Assembly: GCA_020310875.1 (NCBI GenBank)
Contig: CM035422.1
Span: 50,191,607-50,255,606, forward strand
DNA length: 64,000 nt
Direction: 5' to 3'
From: Ceratopteris richardii
Taxonomy: Eukaryota > Streptophyta > Polypodiopsida > Polypodiales > Pteridaceae
Each line of letters begins with the position of its first letter. Positions within the stretch are counted from its first letter, which is position 1. The notes under the pieces were generated by a model, which did not search any database, was not told the origin of the DNA, and saw nothing but the letters and a program-made list of their open reading frames with translations. Of the stretch, positions 40,455 through 50,600 are shown one piece after another. Made by a program: the position numbers and the translations under genes.

Positions 40455-41197
40455 GCTCCTCCACAAAGGCTCCAAATTTATTGAACCTAACTTGCAAACC
40501 CTTTTCCACTATCTGTCCAACACTCATCAATATTTTTTGTGATAGTAAGGACATAAAGAACTATGCTCAACAAATTCTTATTCCCATTAGAAGTTTTGAC
40601 CTTTCCTACCTTGATAGCTGAATGCTTGGTATCATCACATGTTTGCACTTGGTGCTTTCCCTTAGGCTCTTCAAGATCTGAGAGGAGAGCTATACTGCCT
40701 GCTATATGGTTTGAACAACCTGAGTCAATATAGAAGAGGTGCTCATCATTCATACCTTATTTTGAGGTCATGTTCATAATGAGAAGAGAATCCTCTTGAT
40801 CCTCTATATAGTTGTTGAATTCTTTTCTTGATTTGTATCCTCCTTGATAATTGTTGTTGTGATTGTTGTTCTAGCCATGGTTGTAACCTTGATTATGGTT
40901 GAATCTTCCTCTTGATTGTGAGTAGCCACCTCTTTGGAATCCTCTTCCTCTCTAGTTCTTGAAGTTCCTATAGCACTCATCTATTGTGTGATTAGATAGT
41001 GCACATATATTGCATGGGGAAGAGTTGAAAGGTCTCCCCCTACCTTGCTTACCTCATTTGCCCCTTCCTCTTCAATTCCTACCTCTCCCTGCTTAGTTAG
41101 CTTGGGAAGTAGCACCTTGATCTTCAAACTTTGTACTCTTTTCTTTATCCTTAGACTTTCCTTTATCTGTATAGAGGGCAGAAGAATTGTTACCTCT
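40455..41197 (-). pseudogene. C3 protease and zinc-knuckle region
   Basis: Copia protease word FYIDSGCSNHIAGSIALLSD with KGKHQVQTCDDTKHSAIKVG (40,487-40,753) parallels C1 protease. A knuckle-like and Gly/Arg-rich segment lies at about 40,900-41,100. Confidence 0.75.
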
Positions 41198-41821
41198 TTA
41201 TGGTTCACTGTTTTTGTTGAGCTTGGCCTCATGGGGGAAGAGTTTTCCCATGAGAGTGGTTAGACGAGGGATTTGCATATCCATATAAAGGTCCATTGCA
41301 GTTGTGAAGGATTCACATAGATCATCTGCCTTGATGCCATTGATTATCTGTCTCACTATTTGATCCTCTTCAATCTCCTCTCCTATGCTTGCCAATTGTT
41401 TAGCCACATTCTTCACCTTAGTCATAAAATCTGAAACATTCTGCCTAGGTTGCATATTTTGAGTAGTAAACTCCATCCACAATTGGTTCTTCCTAGCTCT
41501 TGTATTGGAAGACAAGTATGAAGATAGAGTATCCCAAGTCTCTTGGGAAGTTTTGCAATTCCTAATATGAGGAAGAAGGAATTCAGAGATAGAGTTAAGT
41601 AGATATGACAAGGCTAAAGCATCTTTGGCACACCCTGAGTTGAGGCTTTCTTGCTCCTCTCTTGTAGGTTGATCTTTGCTTCTAAATATGGGCATCTCCT
41701 CGTCTCCTGATATGTATCCATAGAGACTTCTTCCTTGTAGATAGGTCTTCATCCTCAAGGACCATGCTAGATAATTATTCCTGTCCAATTTGTCAATGAA
41801 ATTTGGGAATCCATCTCCCAT
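41198..41821 (-). pseudogene. C3 gag (UBN2-type)
   Basis: 207 residues, starting MGDGFPNFIDKLDRNNYLAW and including LQGRSLYGYISGDEEMP, LLPHIRNCKTSQETWDTLSS and IVRQIINGIKADDLCESFTT. It is very similar to C1 gag. Confidence 0.87.
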
Positions 41822-41833
41822 TTTACCTCTTTG

Positions 41834-42164
41834 GAAGAGCTACACACTTTATGAGATGGGATTACTATGCATGACATGTCTCAATCTTCAACAAGACGAG
41901 ACATGCGAGTGCAAGGCATACTTATGTAGATGATGCATGACTGGCCCAATTATGTTGAATGTTCACGTTTATTGATTCTTGTCCCCTATGCGGACCATGT
42001 CACGAAGCACACTACTCCGAAGCACTTTGGAAAGCCGTCTATGAAGGATATCATAAATATCTACGTTATGGACATGTCTTAGGTGAAGGAAAAATTCACT
42101 AGCAAGCACAATGACAAATGAAAGAAAGCGATTCAAAGGAGTTGTGGGATGCAAGAACACCACT
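41834..42164. other. Sequence between C3 and the CACTA fragment
   Basis: No confident feature. It may be further decayed CACTA transposase, since D1 coding starts right after, but the reading is too broken to support this. Confidence 0.4.
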
Positions 42165-42947
42165 TGATAGCCTGAAATGGTTGTCCATCTTTCACTATCT
42201 TGCTTATTGGAGTGAGTTATTGATCAATCATTTGGTGGAACTAATGCATATTTTCAAGAATGTGGGAGAGATGGTCTAGAAGACATTGATTGGAAAGAAG
42301 GAAAGAAAAGCACAAAGGGAAGATTTGGAAGAGCAAGTTTGTATGCAAGTGTTATGGGCAATTACCAAGCCAAACAGAACAGTGTCGCTACTAAGAGCTC
42401 CTTGGGTGCTCTACAAGATGGAAGGGCAACAAGTGAAGAACGTGATTTTAGAGTTTCACACACCCACTAGGTGCATGAGGTGTCTAAAGACTACCTTTAC
42501 ATATAATAGCAATCTTAGAGGGCTCAAGTCTCATGATTGGCACAAGTTTCTGTATTTTGTGCTCCCTATAGTTGTGAAAGATTTTCTTTCGAACGATGTG
42601 CTAACAACCATTTATAAACTCAGTTCCTTGGTACAATGGGTGTCATCTAAAGAGATAAGGAGAGATAGCATAGATAACACAATGCTATAGAGGTTGTTTG
42701 CATGGTTGAGAAGTACTTTCCCACAAGTATTCTTACAATTCACCTTCATTTGCTAGTTCATGTGGCTGAGGAAGTTGCACTAGTAGGAACTATCCATAGC
42801 CAATGGTTGTTCTTGTTACATCACTTCATGAAGACACCAAAAGGGTTTGTACATCTGAGAGCATATCTGGAGGGAAACATGGAAAAGGGATGGCTCATAA
42901 AAGAGTCTTTGGTATTGATAACAAAGTTTCTATTTATTTTGGAATAA
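42165..42947 (+). pseudogene. D1: CACTA (En/Spm) TNP2-type transposase fragment
   Basis: Plus-strand words match plant CACTA transposases. LKWLSIFHYLAYWSELLINH and LMHIFKNVGEM (42,165-42,280) correspond to the region before the conserved MHIEKNV box. LRGLKSHDWHKFLYFVLPIV and DVLTTIYKLSSLVQWVSSKE (42,286-42,690) and YFPTSILTIHLHLLVHVAEE followed by HSQWLFLLHHFMKTPKGFVH (42,702-42,947) follow the DUF4218-type domain. The reading is interrupted by stops before 42,286 and changes frame between 42,690 and 42,702. The N-terminal half and the CACTA terminal repeats are not visible, so it is an immobile fragment. It lies between C3 gag and G4. Confidence 0.78.
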
Positions 42948-43149
42948 AAAATGTCTTGCTTATGGAGTGATGATGACTCATGTTCATCTCAAAGGGCATA
43001 AGCCCCAAGGTAAAGGGAGCCAAAGAAAAATGGATGCAGTTTTCAAACACAAGGCAATAAAGTTTTGCATCATTAACTTGGAGCCCATGTAGAAGTGGTT
43101 AGAGAGGTATGAGCTTGCTAAGAAGGCAAACATCATGAGCAATTCTGGC
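42948..43149. other. Unassigned sequence between D1 and G4
   Basis: A short stretch after the transposase fragment. Nothing identifiable. Confidence 0.4.
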
Positions 43150-43550
43150 AAGCAAGTGTGAGTGACAAGCACATACATGCATGCACACACACACAAGGAA
43201 AGATATCGAAGATAGGAACAATGGAAGATTTGATTCTCAATAACTCAATTACACTCTTCAAGAAGTTCTCTCTCTAACTTGGTAACTAAAAAATGAGCTT
43301 TCTAGCTCTTTTAAGAGTATTTTGACTAGTTTTGGCGCTCTCTAGACCTAGTGTCTAGCTTAGTTAAAATTTAGCTTCCAAGGCTTATTTGAGGGCTAAA
43401 ACGGAATCAAAAAGTTATGAAAATTGATACATAGATGGTTCTAATACTCCTCAAGCTTGAGGGCTCATGAACTTGAACAAAATCGTGTTGGAAACACATG
43501 ATTTGCTATTTACAAAATGGATTTGGAAACACATGACTCACTATTTTTAT
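43150..43550 (-). repeat. LTR-like block related to the G1 5' LTR
   Basis: It shares with 12,827-13,210 the CA-rich patch, TGAGCT(T/C)TCTAGCTC, GACCTAGTGTC, GGCTTATTTGAGGGCT and CTCCTCAAGCTTGAGG in the same order and spacing. It is a diverged member of the same LTR family in the same orientation. Confidence 0.72.
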
Positions 43551-43570
43551 AGGGGTTTCTTCTAAAAATT

Positions 43571-43798
43571 TGACATATACTCTTGGAGCTCCCTACATGC
43601 TCCCTCTTCTTGTGTGTCCAGTTCTTTGACAAATTTCCATGCCTCGTGCCTAACCTTGAGTGCCAAAACTCCCCCCTCTCAAGTTGTGCTTGACATATAC
43701 TTCCTCGAGCTACCTACATGCTCCCTCTTCTTATGTGTCCCCTTCTTTGATGCATTCCCATGCCTTGTGCTTGACCTTGAGTGCCAACACTCCCCTCC
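43571..43798. repeat. Two ~108-bp units of a diverged 120-bp-period tandem repeat
   Basis: Units starting at 43,571 and 43,691 share TGACATATAC, CTACATGCTCCCTCTTCTT and ACCTTGAGTGCCAA in the same order. They differ at many positions, so the duplication is old. Confidence 0.8.
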
Positions 43799-45662
43799 CT
43801 CTTGACTCTATCATACTTGATAGACCCTTGTTGGAGTGGATGTTCCATGTAGTACTTTGAGGGGTAGTGTCCATCATGTATCAACAAGAGTGCTTTGTCA
43901 TCCAAATGTAGTGGAGTCAATTCTCATGTTCTTCATTTTGTCAATGCCAGCCTTTGGAAGTTTTAGTCCCTTTATATGTACTTCTTCCTTGTATTCCATC
44001 ACGATGGGGTATTTGTGAGCTTTCAAAAATTTCTAGTTGCTCAAAAGAGGTTGTCAATGTTGATTTTGAGCATTTGTGGCTATGAATTTCTTCATAGGTA
44101 GTGACATTGTAACCTAGATGTCCTTTCAATCTTTCAAACATGGGTTTCATAGTTATCATGCCATGTACTCCTAACCCATAATGAATGATGGGTAAGTGTG
44201 TTAGTGCATGGGTTGAAGAAATTATGTGACTTTTGCATGATGTTGTAATGTGGCCCTATGCATGCTTACTTGGGGAATGCATTGTAAGAAGTATGGTGAA
44301 AAAAATTGGGTCTTGATCTAAGTGCTCAGGGGTATGCTGATGAAGAGGTTTCCTAATCTATCATTGTTATTTTGTTGCCAAGCTAGGGGATTCTTACCAT
44401 GCTGAATGGATGATGGATGTTTATCTCTTTGTATTGCACTCCCATCATGGCGACTACCATTGGCTTGTCGTTTATTGCCGATGGATGTCCATGTGAATGG
44501 TTCACTAATGAGATTCTTGAGCACATGGTGGAACAATGTCAGAAAACAAGAAGAAAGAGGTTAGTATCAATAAATAGTTTACATATGTCAAATGTGTCTT
44601 ATGTGCTTGGGATTCTCAACAGTGTCTATGCACGGCCTTGTAATATGTCCCTATATTAATGCATATTGTGGAAATGCATGACTTGAATGGTGCAAAAGAG
44701 GGGGCTATTCCAAGGGCACATGGTTTTTGCATGTCGAGGCTTCTGATGCCACTTGCAAATATTGATGCAACATTTGTTTGGAGGTATCCATCGGATCTCA
44801 AAATGATGCAATCAATCGATGGTTGAATGAAAACTGATCATTTGTCCTTATAGGGATCCATTTTAGAACACTATTTGGCCACATGTAGATCACTTTTGAC
44901 CTCTTCATCTTTGGATGGTTTCTTAAATTTTGTATCACTCGTGGTAGGCTCTTTGGTTCTATGGGGGCTACTGGTGCCTTTGGATTCTGAACCCATACCC
45001 TTGTTGATTGTCTTCTTACTATTGAAAACAACGTGAGTTGATCTTTTCTGATCTCTCTTTTTGTTGTTGACTCTTGCCTCTCCTTGGCTTCTTTTTTTGA
45101 GACTTTTCTCATGAGAGAGAACACATGGTTTTGTGTATGTGAAGTTCCTTGGGTACCCACATGTATAACCACCCATGTTGAGCTAGAATTGATTCCTTAG
45201 GTACCCAAATCTATCGAATACCCTGTGGTTGAGCTTTTCCTAGTTGCTTCCTTCTTCTACTAGCATGGTTGGCTTGTCTAGATGGGAGTTATTGGGGCAA
45301 AGCTAGTGGTTTCTTACATTTAATCACCCATATTTTTTTAGTCTTGAAATTTGGTTCAAGTTTTGTCCTTGTGCATGAGGAGCGAGGTTGTGTAGTAGAT
45401 TTTTCCACGGAGGTGGCCTCCTTCTTGCCATGTAGTTGCACTTGTCCTCCTCTACTTTGTGAAATTGATTGTTCCAATTGCGATTTTGATACTTTTGTAA
45501 GAGAAGGGGTTTCCACCACCTTCATGATTTGTCCATCAATGGATGAGGAATATTGCACATTAGACTTTATAGTGCATGCAAAGTATGGGGTATTGGAACC
45601 AAAAGGCCCCTTGCCTTCTAATTCAACTACTGAGATTGCTTGTTAACTTAGACCTGAAGCCA
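43799..45662. other. Unassigned part of G4
   Basis: Short minus-strand open frames occur, for example 44,871-45,176 (Lys/Ser/Thr-rich) and 45,289-45,558, but none matches a family I recognise. They may be linker or 3' ORF debris of a gypsy element. No RNA gene or repeat array was seen. Confidence 0.4.
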
Positions 45663-45960
45663 TCATTGTTGTAGGTTTAAGTCAATTGCCTGTTTGTACA
45701 ACCAATCCTGCCCTATTATCATATGTTTTGTGATGTCCTCGTCATGGAAAACTAGCAACTTTATTGTCAAAGGGACATTGTTTAAGAGGATAGGAATGCC
45801 CACCTCATCAATACAAGGGGTTTCCATGCCTCCTATGCCCACTAAATAAGCTTCTAATGGCTTATTTTTTATGTCCAATCCTTTATAACATGATTACCTA
45901 ATTGCACTAGTGGAAGCTCTAGAATCGATCAAAGCTTTGATCTACAGTGTCGTGCCCTAG
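45663..45960 (-). pseudogene. G4 aspartic protease-like remnant
   Basis: The minus strand contains an active-site-like segment (IKALIDSRASTSAI near 45,905-45,945) and the downstream TKHMIIGQDWLYKQAIDLNL, which follows the IIGxDWL word of gypsy proteases. Confidence 0.6.
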
Positions 45961-45978
45961 GTCAACCATGATGAATGG

Positions 45979-46227
45979 TCATCTATCTATGATGCTAGGA
46001 TGTATACTCTTTTTGGTGCACATAGCCATATGATATCTTGGCGCATTGGGATTGACATCTAGGCCTTGTTGCCTTAACTTATTTTTCCTAATGCATTCTC
46101 TAGCCTTTGCTTGTACTTCTTCTCTAACCCTTAACTCTTCTTCTTTTCGCTTCTTGGTAATGTTGAGTCTCATTAGAATATCTTCTGTAAGAGGTTGTAG
46201 AAATTCTATTAATGACCATAGGTCCAT
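45979..46227 (-). pseudogene. G4 charged segment upstream of protease
   Basis: 82 residues including ITKKRKEEELRVREEVQAKA, a helical charged stretch. It lies where gag or the gag-protease linker of a minus-strand element should be. Identity is uncertain. Confidence 0.4.
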
Positions 46228-46419
46228 AACCTCATTTTTTCCAATTTACCGGCATGCTGCTTTAGTGTATAAGTCAATGCTAGGTCTCCCTCTTTCAATC
46301 CTTTATCCTTGATGTGTGCATCAAAGTATGCCTTTTATCTTTTCTTTGTAGTGTAGATGCCTGCTACCGCTCGTAGCATAGTTTCACTCTAAGCATTCTA
46401 GATCAAATATTATGGAGGA

Positions 46420-47453
46420 TGTTGAGCCCATAAAAGTCATGTTGGTCCAAGTCAACTGCAGTCAAAGTCAACAGGTCAAAGTCAACAGGTCAAAGTCAAC
46501 AAGGTCAAGGTCAAAGTCAACAGGTGCAAAGTCAAAGTGCGTAAGTGCAGGTGTCAAAGTGCACAGGTAGTGCACAATGAATTGTCCACAAAGGGTAAAT
46601 CGGAGAAAATAGGTTGCAGGTTGCAGAGGTACTTTCTCTAATTTCCCTAAGGTTCAAAGTGTGTTTTAAAGTGTTTTGGAAGGTTCAGGTGAACCCCCCT
46701 TATGTGCAAAAGTGAAGAATTAAAAGGAAATGTGAAGGCATGTGAAGCGGCAAAGTGTACGCACAGGTGAAAGTATGGCCCCCCATTAAAATTTTTGGTT
46801 TTAGACTAAAGTCACTACAGGACAAAACAGTGAGTAGTTGGCTGCCACTTGTGAGAGCAATCTTGGGACATCAAAGTGAGCACCAAGATTCACTTGCAGT
46901 TAGGAGCGTACGTGATCGACACACTCAAATCAAGGCAAGGGCCATTCTTGGACCAAGGTTAGAGTAAGCAAGAGAGCATAGGCTAAGTGGAGCAAGAGAG
47001 AGAAGTGCAAGGGTCACCAGAGTACGTCGCACAGAAGTGAAAGTGCAAGGTGCATAGAGGGTGACCAAGAATTTTGGTGCAGAGAAGTGCTAAGCTATAG
47101 TTCCCCCAAGTATCTCAAGGTCCTTTGGCAGTGTACGCTTGCCGACAGTAGGTATTCACTCCTCCCCCTTTGTGGAAGCTTGGTGCAAGGTGTGCACAAG
47201 GAGAAGCTTGAAGCAGGTGGAGGTTTGTTGCAGAGGAGGTCGGCAGCAAGAGGACATTGGGATATTGGATATTTTGTAATTGGGCACTCTGCGGGATTGT
47301 GCACAGAGGTATTGGTGTATCTTGTATTTCAAACATTGTACTTTTCTTACTGTAATCAAACGGCAGAGACTTCCAAGGTGTATTTTCTCTTTTGGTCCTT
47401 CCATTTTCTCCTACAAACCCTCAAACTCCTTCTTGTCAAAGAATCCCCCAACA
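46420..47453 (+). repeat. G5 5' LTR (1,034 bp)
   Basis: TGTTGAGCCC...CCCCCAACA. It contains the RGTCAA (W-box) array at 46,450-46,535. Open frames inside it are repeated in the 3' LTR and are not genes. Confidence 0.96.
46450..46535 (-). promoter_or_regulatory. W-box array in G5 5' LTR
   Basis: Eleven RGTCAA words (TTGACY on the minus strand, the WRKY factor site) lie in 86 bp, built from repeats of GGTCAAAGTCAACA. The identical array is at 54,919-55,004 in the 3' LTR with one base difference. W boxes drive stress-induced transcription of some plant LTR elements, so induction is plausible but untested. Confidence 0.8.
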
Positions 47454-47613
47454 AATTTGGCACGCACGGTGGGACTTCCAAGGAGCTTTGAGCATAGGAG
47501 GCTATATATTGCCATTGGAGGACAATATTCCAGTGTCGACAACATTACTCCAGTGGGCCAAAAGGTGCATACTTTTATCAAGTGTCTCATTTTAAGTGGA
47601 CTATGAATAGCTC
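47454..47613 (+). other. G5 primer-binding site and short leader
   Basis: TGGCACGCACGGTGGGAC at 47,458-47,475, 4 nt after the LTR, is the likely primer-binding site; the tRNA is not identified. A 140-nt leader precedes the gag start. Confidence 0.7.
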
Positions 47614-50600
47614 ATGACCGCGACCCGGTCACAAACCTTGAGAATCAAGTGCAAGCAGACAAGAAGAAAGACGAACAGAAGATCATCGAGTCCACTTTCA
47701 TCGACTTCATCGGTAGGAAGCATGGCAGGACAGGTGGACCTAGAAATCTTGCTCTCCAGATTAAACATAAAATTTCCCTCCTTCAGGGGTTTAGCCCAGG
47801 AGGACCCAGATGAGCACATTCGACGATTTCTTGCATTATGTAAGACTAGGGGGCTAATGGGTAGGGAAGATGCTTTCTTGATACTCTTCCCAGCCACATT
47901 GGAAGGACTGGCAGACAAGTGGTTCAGCCAGTTTGCTGAAAACCACTTTACCACTTGGGATTTGATGAAGGATGCTTTGGCCAAACTACCAGATCCACCC
48001 CATGATTTTTTTGTCAAGAAATGGTTAGCCAAGCCCCTACCAGTAGCCACTCAATGCAAAATAAAGGAATTAGTATTACCTACAGCCTCCATAGAGGAGT
48101 TCATCACCACGGCTACAAGACTGGAGCAAATAAAGCACCAATATGGGACAACTTCTTCACCACCAACATATGGTACAAAGATGGAGGATCGAGTGACCCA
48201 GCTGAGGAGGGAGTTGGAGGGCTTAAAGAGAAATAAGCCCTACAAAGAGGAGGAGACTGCTGTGGCTCAATTGAGAAGGGAGATTGAAGCACTCAAGCTC
48301 CAAAAGGAAGAGGAAGCCCAGGCAGAAGAATTAGCTCAGCTGCGACAGGAGTTGCAGGAGCTCAAAGGAGGGGGCATCAAGAGTGGTCTTTGGTGTTCCA
48401 TGTGCAGCAAACAAGGGCATATAGTAAGTGAGTGTCCTCTGTTAAGTGTAACTTGCCAATTATGCAGGAAGGTTGGCCATGAGGCCCATGAATGCCAATC
48501 AAGGGGAATGCCTGCAACGACATACTGGACCCAAGGAGGACCCCCAACAACCACAAATGTGATGGCTGCACAAAATCAAGGTAACAACTATAACCCTAGA
48601 CAGAGGAATAATTTTGGAAATGGGCCTAGGAGGCCAATAATCTGTTTTAGGTGTGGAGAATGTGGGCACTACCAAAGTAGGTGCACCCTACCAGAGAATG
48701 CCCCTCCTTGCAGGAACTGCCCTGAGGCCAGAGACCATTATACAAATTGTTGTCCTAAGAATCAAGCCTCTTCATCAGGACCCCATATCCAAATGATTTC
48801 TGTGCAGGAAGAAGAAATGGCAAATCAAGTTAAGCTGCCATCACCATCTACCAGGGTGGTGCAGTTAGAGGAAATTGACTCTTTTACTGTGCAGACAAGA
48901 AGCAAGGGGAAGGCTCCAGTGGACATGGGTCAAGAATCATTGATTAATGGATTAAACAGAGACAAAGGTGTGTCCGAAGACCTAGCCACCACAAGTGCAG
49001 ACACAAGGCAAAAGGAAAATTGCACAGGTACCAGTGATGCCATTGGACATGCATTCAGCAGGGCTCATGAGGAGTTGGATAAGTCAAATGGAGCCCAAGC
49101 TCTTAAGGAATCAGAAGCCTCCAGATTGCTCAAGTCCATGAAAAAGGAGGTTAGTATTTTTGATTTAATAAAGATGGATGGGAAGTTCAGGTCAGAACTC
49201 TTGCAGATAATTGATGAAGCTTCCACTACAAGTTTGGTGGCAAAGACTGCTGTTGTACATGAAGGAAAAATTGTAAGGGAAGCACCCCTTACAGATTATA
49301 AAAGTCCTCGGCTGACAGTATCTATCAGGGGTCATGAATTTAAAGGAGTTATTGTGGATGGTGGTTCTGGCATTAACTTGATGCCTGAACATACAATGGA
49401 AAAGATTGGACTCCACCCTTCAAGGCCTGCAAATTTCACTGTTACTTTGGCAGATCAGAGCAAAGTAAGGCCCCTGGGTGTGATCCCAAAAGTTCCACTT
49501 GAAGTGCAAGGTAATCTATTTATTCTAGATTTTGTGGTTTTAAGATTGCCCCAGGTTGAAGGAGGATTTCCCCTCTTAATTGGACGACCATGGCTGAGGC
49601 ATGCAAGTGTCATTCATGATTGGGGTAAAGACACTATGTGGGTACAAAAGAGAGGGCAAGAGCTGACACAGATTTATTTAGAAGAGGGCCCAGATAATCA
49701 AGGAAACACTAGCATGATGCAAACAGTTGGCATATGCCTGGAACCAGAATTGGAAGATCAACCCCAAATAGATTTTGAAGAAGAAGAGGATATTCTAAAT
49801 TGGCTCCAAGCAGGCAACTCTTCCTCTTGTTTTGGAGTTTTCATTAATAATTGTTGTACAATTGAAGGTTATGATGAAGATAAGGAAAAAGTCCAGGTTG
49901 ATGGATTGGGAGAGCCCATTACAAACCACAGAAGGGGCAGGAAGACAACCCTCAAATGCATTTTTGAGGAGGATATGACTACTACAGAAAATGAAGTTAA
50001 TAAAGCTAAAGGCAAGGTAAAAGATTCTAGTGAAGAGTGTTCTTTTCCAATTCAAGAAATACCTACAGGATGGATGCAGGATAAGGAAGAACAGATTGAA
50101 ATCCAAAACACCCCTGCTTATGAAGCAATGCAAGAAAAGCTAGAAGACAAAGACAAGGAAGGAGAGAAGAAGGAAGATACTCTGGTAGAGAGAAATCCTG
50201 TCCAAGAAATACAATTAGGCAATCAAGACAATGATCGGCCAGTTTTGGTGGCCACTTGGTTGTGGAGCCACCCAGGGCTCCTGGAAAAGGTAAAATCATT
50301 CTTGACCCAATATATAGATGTTTTTGCTTGGCATTATAAAGACTTAGAAGGAGTGCCTGCAACTTATGGAGAGCACAGAATCCCTCTGGTTGATGGAGCA
50401 AAACCTATAAGAGGGAAGAGTTATAGACTTAACCCAAAATATGCTGAAGCTGTCTATGTGGAAATCCAGAAGATGGAGGATGCAGGAATCATCATTCCTG
50501 TAGAACACTCAGAGTGGCTCTCCCCTATGGTTATAGTACCAAAGAAGAATACTAATAAAATCAGAATTTGTGTTGATTTTAGAGCACTCAATAAGGTGAC

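Larger units (their letters stand above)
33374..41833 (-). mobile_element. C3: Ty1/copia relic split by L1
   Basis: On the minus strand: gag (41,198-41,821), knuckle/protease (40,455-41,000), then L1, then GAG-pre-integrase/integrase (34,184-34,855), an RNase H end (33,780-34,110) and a 3' LTR ending at 33,777. It is related to C1 (gag starts MGDGFPNFIDKLDRNNYLAW against MGDGFPSFIDKLDRNNYQAW). No 5' LTR was found beyond gag, where CACTA sequence follows. It is old and broken in many places. Confidence 0.82.
43150..46419 (-). mobile_element. G4: degraded gypsy-like debris (LTR-like block plus protease region)
   Basis: An LTR-like block (43,150-43,550) resembles the G1 LTR. To the right, minus-strand protease-like coding lies at 45,663-45,960 with a charged segment at 45,979-46,227. 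No RT, RNase H or integrase motif is visible between them, so the two may come from different insertions. Old and very broken. G5 inserted at its right edge. Confidence 0.5.

Noticed and set aside
42984-43196. Possible small cysteine-rich secreted peptide on the minus strand
   Set aside because: The cysteines come from translating a CA/GT repeat at the edge of the LTR-like block.
46755-47606. Several open frames of 60-134 residues inside the G5 5' LTR
   Set aside because: The same frames recur in the 3' LTR (55,224-55,976). They are chance frames in repeat sequence with no family match.
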